Assembly: GCA_041749255.1 (NCBI GenBank)
Contig: JBGTBR010000010.1
Span: 68,530 to 132,529 of the forward strand
From: JABDLO01 sp041749255
GTDB lineage: Bacteria > Bacteroidota > Bacteroidia > Chitinophagales > Saprospiraceae
DNA: 64,000 bases
Direction of reading: 5' to 3'
Part shown: positions 19,378-28,172 of the stretch, in pieces
Layout: the number at the start of each line of letters is the position of its first letter
How positions within the stretch are numbered: position 1 is the stretch's first letter
The notes under the pieces: model-generated
Databases searched by the model: none
Seen by the model: the letters and a program-made list of their open reading frames with translations, nothing else
Told to the model about the DNA's origin: nothing
Made by a program: the position numbers and the translations under genes

Positions 19378-21060
19378 ATGGCTAAATTAACATTAAAATC
19401 TTTAATTGGTAAAAGGAGTGAATTAAAGTCTTTGCTGGAGTCATGGAGTGAAATGACAAATACAGACTTTCTCATAGAAGATACAAACCAAAACCTATTA
19501 TTTGGCAAAGAACTCCAGGCACATGAACATTCTTTTTCCGTCATTTTTGAAGGTGAATTATTCGGTTTTGTACATGGGAATCATTCAACCGTTGAAATCA
19601 TATCCCAATTACTATCAATGATGCTTTCAAAAGAGGCTGAAAAGAAAAATTTGGGTACTGAAGTTTTGCAGCTGTATCAGGAACTCAATGTCATATATAA
19701 TTTTTCTGAAAAACTCGTGGATACCATTGAACCGGAAGTGATTGCCCATTTAACCCTGGAACAGGCAATGCATTCCATCCCTTCGGGAAGTGGAGTCATT
19801 TTAGTGTGGGATGAAGAAAAAAGCCAATTAACCATACCCGCCTCATCCGACGAAAAACTTTTCAATAAAGAACTTCTATACTCAAATAGTATTGAAGTCT
19901 TAAAAATAGTATTGGGTGGTCAATCTGAAATCATGAGTGATTTATCGAACCTTAAAAACAAAGGGATTATCGATACTGAAGTTGAATCCGTTGTTTTTGC
20001 CGCTATGAAAGTTAAAAAAAGGATTCTGGGTACTATTATTCTGGCAGATACAAAAGCAGATCAATATACTGCAGCACACCTTAAATTACTCGTAACACTT
20101 GCTTTGCAATCTTCTACTGCCATTGAGAGCGCTTTATTGTATGAAAAAAATATTCGGGAAGTGAAGGAACGGGAAGAAGCCATGCTCCGGATTCACGAGG
20201 TGACTAAAAAGTTTGTTCCATTGGAGTTTATTAGTTCATTGGGGAAGGACTCACTCATAGATGTCAAACTCGGAGATCTCACGGAAAAAATTGTAACGGT
20301 ACTATTTACGGATATCAGGGACTTTACTTCCTTGTCGGAAAATATGACACCACAGGAAAATTTCCGATTTGTCTCTTCATTCAATGAAAAGCTTGGACCT
20401 ATCATCCGGTCTCATCATGGCTTCATAAATCAATATTTAGGAGACTCCATTATGGCCATTTTTCCCCGTCATCCAAATGATGCTCTGAATGCTGCCATTG
20501 CCATGCAAAAAGCCATTTTTGAAATGAACATTCACAGGCAGGTAAAAGGTCTCCCGATTTTGAAGGCCGGTATAGGAATGCACACGGGCTCGTTGATTAT
20601 GGGTATAACAGGAGATGAAAACCGTCTGGATGCATCTACCATTTCCGATACAGTAAATACTGCATCGAGAATAGAAAGTTTGACCAAATACTATCACTCA
20701 CCGCTATTGTTAAGTAATGAAACACTAAGCCAGATAGGTGATCATAGTAAATATGATTTAAGGAAACTTGGAAAAGTTCAGCTGAAAGGTAAAAACCAGT
20801 TGATCAGTATAGTGGAATGCATCAATGGATATCCATCCTATGAGTTGGAAAAAAAACGTAAAAATATCGATATATTCAACCAATCTTTGGTTCATTATTT
20901 TGATCAACAATTCGATGATGCTTTGTTGGGTTTTCAGTCTATCATAGAATCAGATCCCGATGATCATACAGTCCGATTATTCATGCAAAAATCATTGAAA
21001 TTTATTCGTGAAGGAGTTCCTGAGCATTGGACTGGTGCAGAAGAGATGGTGACCAAATAG
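19378..21060 (+). CDS. GAF domain-containing class III nucleotide cyclase
   Basis: A 560-residue cytosolic protein. The N-terminal 110 residues are unassigned, residues about 115-255 form a GAF domain, and about 300-470 form a class III cyclase domain. Both metal-binding aspartates are present: D312 in VLFTDIRDFTS and D356 in YLGDSIMAIF. The position usually held by the adenine-selecting Lys is Gln352 (NQYLGD), and the second purine-contact region reads ASTISDTVN, with Ser where Thr or Asp is usual. The product may be cAMP or cGMP. About 90 C-terminal residues form a helical tail resembling a TPR remnant (FDDALLGFQSIIESDPDD). It is the last gene of the kinase-receiver-cyclase unit. Confidence 0.9.
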   Translation: MAKLTLKSLIGKRSELKSLLESWSEMTNTDFLIEDTNQNLLFGKELQAHEHSFSVIFEGELFGFVHGNHSTVEIISQLLSMMLSKEAEKKNLGTEVLQLYQELNVIYNFSEKLVDTIEPEVIAHLTLEQAMHSIPSGSGVILVWDEEKSQLTIPASSDEKLFNKELLYSNSIEVLKIVLGGQSEIMSDLSNLKNKGIIDTEVESVVFAAMKVKKRILGTIILADTKADQYTAAHLKLLVTLALQSSTAIESALLYEKNIREVKEREEAMLRIHEVTKKFVPLEFISSLGKDSLIDVKLGDLTEKIVTVLFTDIRDFTSLSENMTPQENFRFVSSFNEKLGPIIRSHHGFINQYLGDSIMAIFPRHPNDALNAAIAMQKAIFEMNIHRQVKGLPILKAGIGMHTGSLIMGITGDENRLDASTISDTVNTASRIESLTKYYHSPLLLSNETLSQIGDHSKYDLRKLGKVQLKGKNQLISIVECINGYPSYELEKKRKNIDIFNQSLVHYFDQQFDDALLGFQSIIESDPDDHTVRLFMQKSLKFIREGVPEHWTGAEEMVTK

Positions 21061-21168
21061 TGATCGATATTTCCTTACAATTTCTCTTTCTGCACTATTA
21101 AAATTTGCTACTTTAATCTGATGATTTGTTTGTGGGTAATTGCATTAAGCCACAAACATTTCCGGAAA

Positions 21169-24100
21169 TTAAAATAAGGACTGAAATTTGGGTTTCCATA
21201 AGCGGTTATAACTCAAACCTACTTTCGTAAACATACTCAGACCAGGATCACTGTTTATCTCTGTCTTGCCCCTGAATAAAAAAAGATCGGCAGATACGGA
21301 AAGCGATACATCACCAAATAGTGGTATCAATAATTCATGAATCATATTATACTTAAATGAAAGATCTCTCTCAGTATCATTTTTATTGGGTAGGAAATAA
21401 TTAAAATTGTTGGTCAAAGAATAAATCACATTCCAGTTCCTATCCAAAGGAAATCTCCCAAGGCTCCTGCCTTGCAATCCATATTGATAATTGCTGTTGC
21501 CGAAGTCATTTTCAGCCGTCAGTCCAAACTCCAGTACAGGCCATTTGACTGTAAATCGTTTGGAAAAACCTATTACATTTCTCAGGATTTGTTGTTTGGG
21601 ATTTTGAAGTCCTGTATTTCGGTTCACTGTTGCAGTAAATTCTGAATCATATTCGAGCCGGGTGTATGGATGAAAAACCCCATTTTTAAACCCCTTGTAT
21701 CTGTAGGTGATATTGACAACTATATCATCGACATTTTCAGTCTTTTGGGACAATCCATCACCAAGATCAAGGCTTTGCTGAGCAAATGCGAGCCTTAGCC
21801 CGAAAGACAGATCAGACTTTTCCATATCCAGTGTTGAAATGATCCCGCCTTCAGCACCGATCACAAAAGAATTACCTGAAGTGACCCGACTTTCAGGAAT
21901 GGCCTCGTAACCGCTTCCTTTATAGGTTCTGTTGAGAGAAGTCCAAAGTGTGGGATGGTCAAAATTGAAGGCAAACAACTTCGGGTATGGCAACTTGGGC
22001 TCCAGTATATCTGCAATCCTCCGATGATATGGCTTACCTTTTCCATAGGACCTGATTCTTCGCAAATTAATGAGTATATAATCTCTCAGGGGGATTGCTT
22101 CTCCATCTTTAGCTTCTTTTAATGCTCCTGACTCGTGGACTTTAAAATGGGAAGAGTGCCTCAGACCCATTCTGAAATTCTCTTTAAATGCTCCGTTGGT
22201 GATCACATTGGTTGTAGCCACCCGGTAGTAAACATCGTCCTGTACCGGTCTGCCCATAATTTTATATGATACTCCTCGGGAAAAACGAATTGATTCAATA
22301 CCTTCTGTAACCAAGGTTTTATCGCGGTCAGCTTCCAGGAGTCTTTTTATATCGCGACCTTTTAAATCCATCATCACAATTTCATCTTCAAACCAAAGCC
22401 AGTCCCTGACTTCTCTTTCATGTAATTTGCCTATCAATGGCAAAAATGTAGGAATTTTTCTTATTATAGACACTTCTGCCGGCGCTCCATTGGTTAAAAT
22501 TTTTGCAATAAAACTCTCCCACAAAGGCTTTGATATTCTACCCAATCGCGTAGTTTCATCAAAATTTTCAAGATTTGGGTTCTGCTCAATTACATCGAGA
22601 AATGCCGGAAATAGTAACTCGCCCCGTTCTTTTGAAATATCAGGTAATCCCTTTGTAAGTTCAGTCATAAGGGCATGATCAGAGCCTATTCTGTCCGTTA
22701 CCTTATAGTTTTGTTCCCGGATAGATAACAGCTTGGGACCATGAATCGAATCTCCAACCTCCATATTCAACTCGATCCGGCCAATCTCAATGCCAAAATC
22801 ACGAAGTGCACTGACATCATACGGGGCTCTCAGACCCTGTCTCGTCTCCTGATTTATTATGATCTCTTTTGTTGAAGTCCATCCCATAGCCTGCTCAGTA
22901 AAATTGGCAGTGACCAGATGTATACCTTTAACATTCTCTGATAGTCTGGCATTATCGCCGTTTTTCATATTGGAGAGAGCTATAATGATATCTGATTTGC
23001 CTTCCTGCAATTTACCCACAGACTTTTGTGCAGCACCAATGATGTCTTCAAATTTAAAATCTTCTAATATTTTACTCGGAAGATTAAACTCCATAGTGGG
23101 ATCAACCAAAGCCAGCAAGCCTATCCTTATGCTTTCAAATTCAATTATTTTATATGTTGAGAATAATCCCGGAAACTTTGGAGATGTCACATTGGAAGCG
23201 AGTAAGGTCAATGAAGGATGTTCATTCAGTATCAAATGTAAAGAATCTGCACCTATAAGAAAATCAAAATCATAAGGCATAAGAATGGAGTATCCCAAAC
23301 TATCAAGACCTGCCATGTCCAACCTGCTACGCTGAACCTTTGAAACATCAAAATCCGCATTGCGATGCCCCATATCTATTTTTACAACATTTCCGTCACT
23401 GGCCGTTATCTCTGATGTTAGTTTTTTTAGCATTGTGGCGCGATGCCCGAAACCACCCTGATTGTATGGTAATTCTAATAATCTGCCTTTCTTACCAAAG
23501 TCAATTTTGTTGATCTCACCGATGGTCCAGTGGGATATATCTGAAGGCCATTCTGCGTCAGGCTCTTCTACGATAAAGCATTCTTGATCACCATATATAT
23601 GGGTGCGGTACAATTTGATTTGTACTGGTCTTGTTTCAGGAAAGGTGATGCCAAGATTGGGGCTATTCAGGAAGATGCGCAGCATATCGATGTCTGTGCG
23701 ATCGGGATCCTGAAACAAAAGTACATTATGGGTCATCAGTGCTTCTGTTGAACCAAGGTCTTCCCATTGGTTTCTTTGGTTCAGTATAAGCTCCAGTTCT
23801 TCCCCTTCCGGCTCTTCTGAAGGAAGGAAAACAGTCAGTCCTTTAGCGCGCCAGCAGGCATGGCTCACCAGTTTAAACTTAATATCATTTTCTACCGCAT
23901 AAGCCGTGACCAATTCATGTTCTGACTGAAATCTGGTTTTACCCAGTACTCCAAAACTTTTTCCGGTGTATAGCATATTAATTCGGACTTTACTTTTCTC
24001 CGGGGGAACTGACAATTCTCCAGATATTATATCAGGCGCTGCCACTGACTTTAGGCCACTTGGTTGACTTGCTTCTGGTCTATCTTCTATGACGGGTTTA

Positions 24101-24483
24101 ACTACATCAAAATATTCCTCACTTGACGTATCCACAGGCTCAGATGAATGAGTTGGCTTCACAGGAATCACCCTGAAAAACGCATCTCTGAAACCTGCTG
24201 CACGGACTGTAATTAAAATTGATTCAGCCTGGCTGCGATCTCCATAATATCCCAGACTGTATCTGTATAAACCTTTTTCGGGAATAAACTCTTTTAAAAC
24301 ATTGCCCAAAGATTGCAATTGTTCAAAACGACGCGATGAATCACCAAGGGCAATAAACTGAATTGTAAAAGCCGAATCTGCTGGTGGATTATCAAAGAAA
24401 ATTGTACGTTGGCCGACCAACCAATTTATGGAAGATAATACTCCAATACTTATAAGAAGAAACCACTTTTTAAATGACTCCAA
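21169..24483 (-). CDS. Exported SPOR / degenerate 5'-nucleotidase / outer-membrane beta-barrel fusion
   Basis: A 1104-residue protein. After a signal peptide (1-24) there is a SPOR-like domain (about 33-108, FTIQFIALGD to AAGFRDAFFRVIP), a linker, a metallophosphatase-like region (about 345-580) and a 5'-nucleotidase C-terminal-like domain (about 610-800). The last 240 residues have alternating beta strands ending in Phe, as in outer-membrane barrels. The metal motifs look lost: the GNHEFD position reads PYDFDFLIG, and no GHSH motif is seen. It may therefore bind rather than cleave nucleotides, or be a scaffold at the outer membrane and peptidoglycan. The start is a TTG at 24481-24483; no ATG precedes the signal peptide. 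It is convergent with the cyclase gene. Confidence 0.7.
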   Translation of the reverse strand: MESFKKWFLLISIGVLSSINWLVGQRTIFFDNPPADSAFTIQFIALGDSSRRFEQLQSLGNVLKEFIPEKGLYRYSLGYYGDRSQAESILITVRAAGFRDAFFRVIPVKPTHSSEPVDTSSEEYFDVVKPVIEDRPEASQPSGLKSVAAPDIISGELSVPPEKSKVRINMLYTGKSFGVLGKTRFQSEHELVTAYAVENDIKFKLVSHACWRAKGLTVFLPSEEPEGEELELILNQRNQWEDLGSTEALMTHNVLLFQDPDRTDIDMLRIFLNSPNLGITFPETRPVQIKLYRTHIYGDQECFIVEEPDAEWPSDISHWTIGEINKIDFGKKGRLLELPYNQGGFGHRATMLKKLTSEITASDGNVVKIDMGHRNADFDVSKVQRSRLDMAGLDSLGYSILMPYDFDFLIGADSLHLILNEHPSLTLLASNVTSPKFPGLFSTYKIIEFESIRIGLLALVDPTMEFNLPSKILEDFKFEDIIGAAQKSVGKLQEGKSDIIIALSNMKNGDNARLSENVKGIHLVTANFTEQAMGWTSTKEIIINQETRQGLRAPYDVSALRDFGIEIGRIELNMEVGDSIHGPKLLSIREQNYKVTDRIGSDHALMTELTKGLPDISKERGELLFPAFLDVIEQNPNLENFDETTRLGRISKPLWESFIAKILTNGAPAEVSIIRKIPTFLPLIGKLHEREVRDWLWFEDEIVMMDLKGRDIKRLLEADRDKTLVTEGIESIRFSRGVSYKIMGRPVQDDVYYRVATTNVITNGAFKENFRMGLRHSSHFKVHESGALKEAKDGEAIPLRDYILINLRRIRSYGKGKPYHRRIADILEPKLPYPKLFAFNFDHPTLWTSLNRTYKGSGYEAIPESRVTSGNSFVIGAEGGIISTLDMEKSDLSFGLRLAFAQQSLDLGDGLSQKTENVDDIVVNITYRYKGFKNGVFHPYTRLEYDSEFTATVNRNTGLQNPKQQILRNVIGFSKRFTVKWPVLEFGLTAENDFGNSNYQYGLQGRSLGRFPLDRNWNVIYSLTNNFNYFLPNKNDTERDLSFKYNMIHELLIPLFGDVSLSVSADLFLFRGKTEINSDPGLSMFTKVGLSYNRLWKPKFQSLF

Positions 24484-24648
24484 AATGATAAAGTTAATTC
24501 AAACATAGATAGAAGCAAAATTATGTCCAAGTTATGAAATCCGTCCAAAACTCTGGATTTTTATTGCAATGTACAAAAAGACTACTGTTTATTATGTATT
24601 GAATGTTGGGAGTGAACTTTTTTTAATACAGTTTTTACGCCATGAGAA

Positions 24649-24903
24649 TTAGTTTGGATAATTCAAATCCATGAATTTCCATAAGAATTTTCTTCCTTGA
24701 TAAGATTTGAGGTATTTTTCTCTTTTACGAGCCTGACTTATATCTGAGAAGTATTCGGTGTAAACGATAATCCACGGTCTAATTTGATAGTCCATCCTTT
24801 TTTGCCCAAGGAGTTATGAGAATAAAATCTTTGGATAAGATTGGAAGTATACCCGATATAAATCTTATTAAACTTCCGCGAGAATAATACGTAGACGGTG
24901 ACA
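24649..24903 (-). pseudogene. Decayed GIY-YIG nuclease copy
   Basis: This stretch is a near-copy of the intact GIY-YIG gene at 25019-25288, most similar over the C-terminal half. One base is missing near 24782 compared with the intact copy, which breaks the frame. The region that should hold the start codon is deleted after the shared ACGTAGACGGTG. It lies immediately downstream of a terminator and tRNA fragment that are themselves copies of the functional set to the right. Confidence 0.8.
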
Positions 24904-24921
24904 GTTGAAAAGGATGAGTAT

Positions 24922-24953
24922 AAAAAAAGCCGACCTCATAGAGATCGGCTTTT
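24922..24953 (-). terminator. Terminator-like hairpin (copy 1)
   Basis: Read on the minus strand, AAAAGCCGATCTC pairs with GAGGTCGGCTTTT around a three-base loop (one G-T wobble) and is followed by a T-run. It is the tandem copy of the hairpin at 25318-25349 and lies downstream of the tRNA remnant at 24958-25013. Confidence 0.7.
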
Positions 24954-24957
24954 GGAG

Positions 24958-25013
24958 TAGCGGGGGCTGGACTTGAACCAACGTCCGCCCTTTTGGCGGA
25001 TATGAGCCCGACG
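24958..25013 (-). pseudogene. 3' remnant of an initiator tRNA gene with a hairpin replacement
   Basis: It matches the functional tRNA-fMet from the discriminator base through the T arm, then diverges. The stretch ACCTTCGGGT of the functional gene (plus strand) is replaced by a 17-nt perfect hairpin, TCCGCCCTTTTGGCGGA, at 24984-25000. The anticodon region TATGAGCCCGACG resumes, and the copy ends before the D arm and acceptor 5' strand. The GIY-YIG stop codon follows within 8 nt. Confidence 0.8.
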
Positions 25014-25018
25014 CAAGT

Positions 25019-25288
25019 TTAGTTTGGATAATTCAAATCAATGAATTCTCGTAAGAATTTTCTTCCTTGATAAGATTTGAGGTATTTTTCTCTTTTACGA
25101 GCCTGACTTATGTCTGAGAAGTATTCCGTATAAACTACGATCCAAGGTCTAAATTTGATAGTCCATCCTTTTATGCCCAGAGTGTTATGTGCATAAAATC
25201 TTTGGATAAGATTTGAAGTAGACCCGATATAAATTTTATCAAACTTTCGGGAAAATAAAACGTAGACGGTGTATACATCTTTGTTCAT
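25019..25288 (-). CDS. GIY-YIG nuclease family protein
   Basis: An 89-residue single-domain GIY-YIG protein. VYTVYVLFS and KIYIGST are the GIY and YIG halves, the catalytic Arg is in LIQRFYAHN, and the metal-binding Glu is in ARKREKYLKS. This is the small stand-alone type common in Bacteroidota, often annotated as excinuclease C-like. I use the ATG at 25286-25288 (MNKDVYTVYVL), because the longer frame reads through the upstream terminator and the tRNA end. The gene lies 30 nt downstream of the tRNA terminator, and a broken copy follows it. The position between tRNA copies is unusual and may reflect mobility. Confidence 0.85.
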   Translation of the reverse strand: MNKDVYTVYVLFSRKFDKIYIGSTSNLIQRFYAHNTLGIKGWTIKFRPWIVVYTEYFSDISQARKREKYLKSYQGRKFLREFIDLNYPN

Positions 25289-25317
25289 ACAAAGGCATCT
25301 GGAAAGGATGAGAATAA

Positions 25318-25349
25318 AAAAAGCCGCCCTCGAAGAGACCGGCTTTTGC
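25318..25349 (-). terminator. Intrinsic terminator of the tRNA-fMet gene
   Basis: On the minus strand, AAAAGCCGGTCTC, a TTCG loop and AGGGCGGCTTTTTTT form a stem-loop with a T-run, only 3 nt past the tRNA 3' end. Some stem pairs are mismatched compared with copy 1. Confidence 0.75.
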
Positions 25350-25351
25350 TG

Positions 25352-25424
<73 letters not shown>

Positions 25425-25486
25425 ATTTATTATTCATGTGCCACTTTAGGCACATTTTTTTATTTTAATTGTCCATTCTATCAAAA
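25425..25486. other. Spacer between tRNA copies with a hairpin and T-run
   Basis: ATGTGCC (25436-25442) and GGCACAT (25449-25455) form a perfect 7-bp stem with a 6-nt loop, followed on the plus strand by seven Ts. It would act as a terminator for plus-strand transcription, although no plus-strand gene lies to its left. GTCCATT and AATGGAC at 25471-25492 form another stem at the join with the third tRNA copy. Confidence 0.4.
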
Positions 25487-25488
25487 AT

Positions 25489-25569
25489 GGACTTGAAACA
25501 ACGTCCGCCCTTTTGGCGGATATGAACCCGACGAGCTACTCCCGAATACTTTTGGGACTCCACCCCGCG
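25489..25569 (-). pseudogene. Initiator tRNA copy with two hairpin replacements
   Basis: It starts with the functional CGCGGGGTGGAG at 25569 but carries TCCCGAATACTTTTGGGA (25540-25557) in place of the D-loop bases CAACTG. It also has the 17-nt hairpin TCCGCCCTTTTGGCGGA (25504-25520) where the anticodon-stem 3' side and variable loop should be. The acceptor 3' strand is lost and replaced by unrelated sequence. It cannot fold as a normal tRNA. Confidence 0.8.
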
Positions 25570-25910
25570 ATATATTTTTAGACAGGCTACTTCTGCCACA
25601 TCTTACTATCTCTCTATTAATTATTGGCTCATTACTTCTTTAAAGCAATGGATAGATTTACAAAAAAACTATTAATTTTTGGTCATCTCCCAATCGGGGT
25701 GCAAATATATGATTATTATTAGCTTAATCAAAGTATTTTGTTCAAATTTAATTTAATTCCGGTGTGATAAAACAATAATAATATCGAATGATCAGAAATG
25801 TATGGTATTCAAAGATTTCCGTTTATCAATCTTCACAAACATTTCCCCTTTTTCCTTGTTTCGCATATGGTTCTGTGATCATAAATACAACTACACTTAA
25901 AGAATGCGAA
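25570..25910. other. Leader region of msrA without other genes
   Basis: I see no gene here. The frame of msrA is open back to 25788, but the encoded extension lacks family similarity and contains no better start. No clear terminator or riboswitch is visible. Confidence 0.4.
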
Positions 25911-26477
25911 ATGACTGAAAACCTTCAAGATAAAAATTTACAAGTAGCTACTTTTGGAGCAGGATGTTTCTGGTGCGTCGAAGCGGTTTTTCAAAATATA
26001 CAAGGAGTGCATAAGGTGGTTTCCGGCTATATGGGCGGGCATTTGGTAAACCCAAAATATAAGGATATTTGTACAGGGAAAACCGGACATGCTGAAGTCA
26101 TACAGATATTTTTTGATCCTACAGTGGTCACATACTTTCAACTTTTGGAAATTTTATGGTATAGCCATGATCCCACAACGTTAAACCGACAGGGCAATGA
26201 TGTTGGGACTCAATACAGATCCGTGATCTTCTACCATAATGAAGAGCAAAAAAGAGAAGCCGAAGAATCTATAAACGAAGTAGCTTCAAAACTCTGGGAT
26301 GATCCAGTAGTTACAGAGGTAAGTTCGGGGGAGGAATTCTACACAGCTGAAGGATACCATCAGGATTATTATAACAACAACAGCTTTGCTCCTTATTGCC
26401 GTTTTGTCGTACATCCTAAACTGGAGAAAGTTCAGACCAAATTTTCACATTTACAAAAAGTTAACCATGAGCATTAA
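25911..26477 (+). CDS. msrA: Peptide-methionine (S)-S-oxide reductase MsrA, cytosolic
   Basis: A 188-residue enzyme that reduces the S-epimer of methionine sulfoxide in proteins. The catalytic motif GAGCFWC places the nucleophile at Cys19. Conserved GYMGGH, GHAEVIQIFFDP, SHDPTTLNRQGNDVGTQYRS and the C-terminal PYC with a resolving Cys are all present. The ATG at 25911 fits the family start; the frame continues upstream without homology. The stop overlaps the msrB start by 11 nt, implying translational coupling. No signal peptide is present, unlike the second MsrA at 54383. Confidence 0.94.
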   Translation: MTENLQDKNLQVATFGAGCFWCVEAVFQNIQGVHKVVSGYMGGHLVNPKYKDICTGKTGHAEVIQIFFDPTVVTYFQLLEILWYSHDPTTLNRQGNDVGTQYRSVIFYHNEEQKREAEESINEVASKLWDDPVVTEVSSGEEFYTAEGYHQDYYNNNSFAPYCRFVVHPKLEKVQTKFSHLQKVNHEH

Positions 26478-26844
26478 ATTAAATCCTTTAACACCTGAGG
26501 AGGCAAGAATTATTATTCATAAAGGAACAGAAAGGCCTTTTACAGGGGAGTATGATAAAAACTTTTCTCCCGGTCAATACATTTGCAGACAATGCAATAC
26601 ACTCCTCTACAGGTCTTCTGATAAATTTGACTCCGGGTGTGGTTGGCCTGCTTTTGATGCCGAAATACCGGGTGCTGTTACACGTGTACCCGATGCAGAT
26701 GGGAGAAGAATAGAAATCGTTTGCACCCAATGCAAAGGCCACTTAGGACACGTATTCGCCGGCGAAAGACTTACACCCAAAAATACAAGACATTGTGTCA
26801 ATTCACTTTCGATGAAGTTCGTTCCTGACACGAGACAAGAATAA
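26467..26844 (+). CDS. msrB: Peptide-methionine (R)-S-oxide reductase MsrB
   Basis: A 125-residue enzyme complementary to MsrA, reducing the R-epimer. Zinc ligands come from CRQC and CTQC, the conserved substrate region is SGCGWPAF, and the catalytic cysteine is in RHCVNSLSMKF. The ATG at 26467 gives a normal family length and lies inside the 3' end of msrA. The longer open frame upstream is msrA read in another frame. The pair makes a complete cytosolic methionine sulfoxide repair unit. Confidence 0.94.
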   Translation: MSIKLNPLTPEEARIIIHKGTERPFTGEYDKNFSPGQYICRQCNTLLYRSSDKFDSGCGWPAFDAEIPGAVTRVPDADGRRIEIVCTQCKGHLGHVFAGERLTPKNTRHCVNSLSMKFVPDTRQE

Positions 26845-26857
26845 GTTATTTCTTCAT

Positions 26858-27718
26858 ATGAACTTCCATTATATTGATGTTAACAATGTCACCCTCCACT
26901 ACGCTCAGGCGGGAAATGGTCAACACCTCATTGTATTTCTTCACGGATTTCCTGAGTTTTGGTATGAATACAAAAATCAGTTACACGCTTTCAGGGAAAG
27001 TAAAGAATACATAGCCGTAGCTCCGGATATGAGAGGATATAATCTGTCTTCAAAACCTTTAACAATTGAAGAATACCAGACCAGTATATTGGTTGAAGAT
27101 ATACGGCAATTAACAAAAAAGCTGGGGCATCAAAAATGTACTCTGGTGGCTCATGACTGGGGTGGAATTGTCGCATGGTTGTTTGCCATGGCTTATCCCG
27201 AACTTCTAAACCAACTCATAATCATTAACTCACCACATCCGGCTATTTTCCAAAGAGAACTTTCTACTAACCCTTTACAACAAAAAGCCAGTGGATATAT
27301 GTACGTTTTCAACAGTGCGAAAGCAGAAGATATACTCTCCCATAATAACTATGAGGCATTGGTCAACATCGTTCTGAATGAAGGGTTGCAATCCGGGATA
27401 TACACCCAAGCTGATATAAAAGCCTATATACAGGCATGGTCACAACCTGGAGCTCTCACTGGAGCATTGAATTATTACCGGGCTGCAGTGAAATACGGAT
27501 ATGGCCTGGAATCAAACAATCACATGGTATATGTTCCTACTTTGGTGATTTGGGGTGAAAAAGACAAGGCAATATTGCTATCCAACCTATATGGTTTAGA
27601 ACAATATGTACCCCAACTTACCATTAAAAGAATTCCGGATGCTACACACTGGGTAATTCATGAAAAGCCCGATTTGGTAAACCGGTATATTACAGAATTC
27701 TTACAATTATCTAAATAG
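26858..27718 (+). CDS. Alpha/beta hydrolase, epoxide hydrolase / haloalkane dehalogenase type
   Basis: A 286-residue alpha/beta hydrolase. HGFPE (29-33) is the oxyanion-hole motif, and LVAHDWGG supplies Asp100 as nucleophile, as in epoxide hydrolases and dehalogenases rather than Ser esterases. VIWGEKD gives the acid region and DATHW the catalytic His. It starts 13 nt after msrB on the same strand and may be cotranscribed. The substrate is unknown, and cytosolic location is expected. Confidence 0.86.
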   Translation: MNFHYIDVNNVTLHYAQAGNGQHLIVFLHGFPEFWYEYKNQLHAFRESKEYIAVAPDMRGYNLSSKPLTIEEYQTSILVEDIRQLTKKLGHQKCTLVAHDWGGIVAWLFAMAYPELLNQLIIINSPHPAIFQRELSTNPLQQKASGYMYVFNSAKAEDILSHNNYEALVNIVLNEGLQSGIYTQADIKAYIQAWSQPGALTGALNYYRAAVKYGYGLESNNHMVYVPTLVIWGEKDKAILLSNLYGLEQYVPQLTIKRIPDATHWVIHEKPDLVNRYITEFLQLSK

Positions 27719-27742
27719 ACGACCGATTACAACGATTTCACC

Positions 27743-28021
27743 CTATTTGACATAAGCCCTGACATCTTTGAATGCCGCTTCATGAATTCTTTTCCTGATT
27801 TCTGAAACTTCACCCATTGTAGCTTGCTGGTATATTTGAAGGCGGATGATGGGAGTATCTCCTCCCGCTGTTATAGATTTAAGATGGATGCCCATTTCAT
27901 CCATATTCATTCTTTTTCCATCCACCTTTAAGCCCTTATCATTATAGATAATTTTAATATTATCGCTTTTTCTACAGGAAAAAAGACAGATACATACGAT
28001 TAGATACAACGCTATTCTCAT
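27743..28021 (-). CDS. Lipoprotein with an ExbD-like periplasmic domain
   Basis: A 92-residue protein with a lipobox (LFSC, Cys at residue 16). Its remainder resembles the C-terminal periplasmic domain of ExbD/TolR: a strand IKIIYNDKGLKVDGK, a helix MNMDEMGIHLKSI, a strand PIIRLQIYQQA and a final helix MGEVSEIRKRIHEA. The transmembrane helix and its Asp are absent, so it cannot form the proton channel. The similarity is by pattern only. It is convergent with the hydrolase gene and 151 nt downstream of plsC. Confidence 0.55.
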   Translation of the reverse strand: MRIALYLIVCICLFSCRKSDNIKIIYNDKGLKVDGKRMNMDEMGIHLKSITAGGDTPIIRLQIYQQATMGEVSEIRKRIHEAAFKDVRAYVK

Positions 28022-28073
28022 ACATTATTTCTTTTCATCTGTTTAAAATTTACCTGTTATTTCATTAATTAAT

Positions 28074-28092
28074 CCTGGGCTGAAGTCCAGGG
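28074..28092. repeat. REP-like palindrome
   Basis: CCTGG GCTGAAGT CCAGG, followed by GCTATGAT, resembles short palindromic elements common in Bacteroidota intergenic DNA. A related AGGGCTATGA end occurs at 51502-51511. Confidence 0.45.
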
Positions 28093-28172
28093 CTATGATA
28101 TTTCTCTCCTTCAGAGCTTTTTTATTTTAATCATTCTCCTTTGTATAAAACCCGATCCTGGACGTTACATTT

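Noticed and set aside
25436..25455. Hairpin as terminator of the tRNA-fMet gene
   Set aside because: The T-run is on the plus strand, while the tRNA is read on the minus strand and this hairpin is upstream of it.
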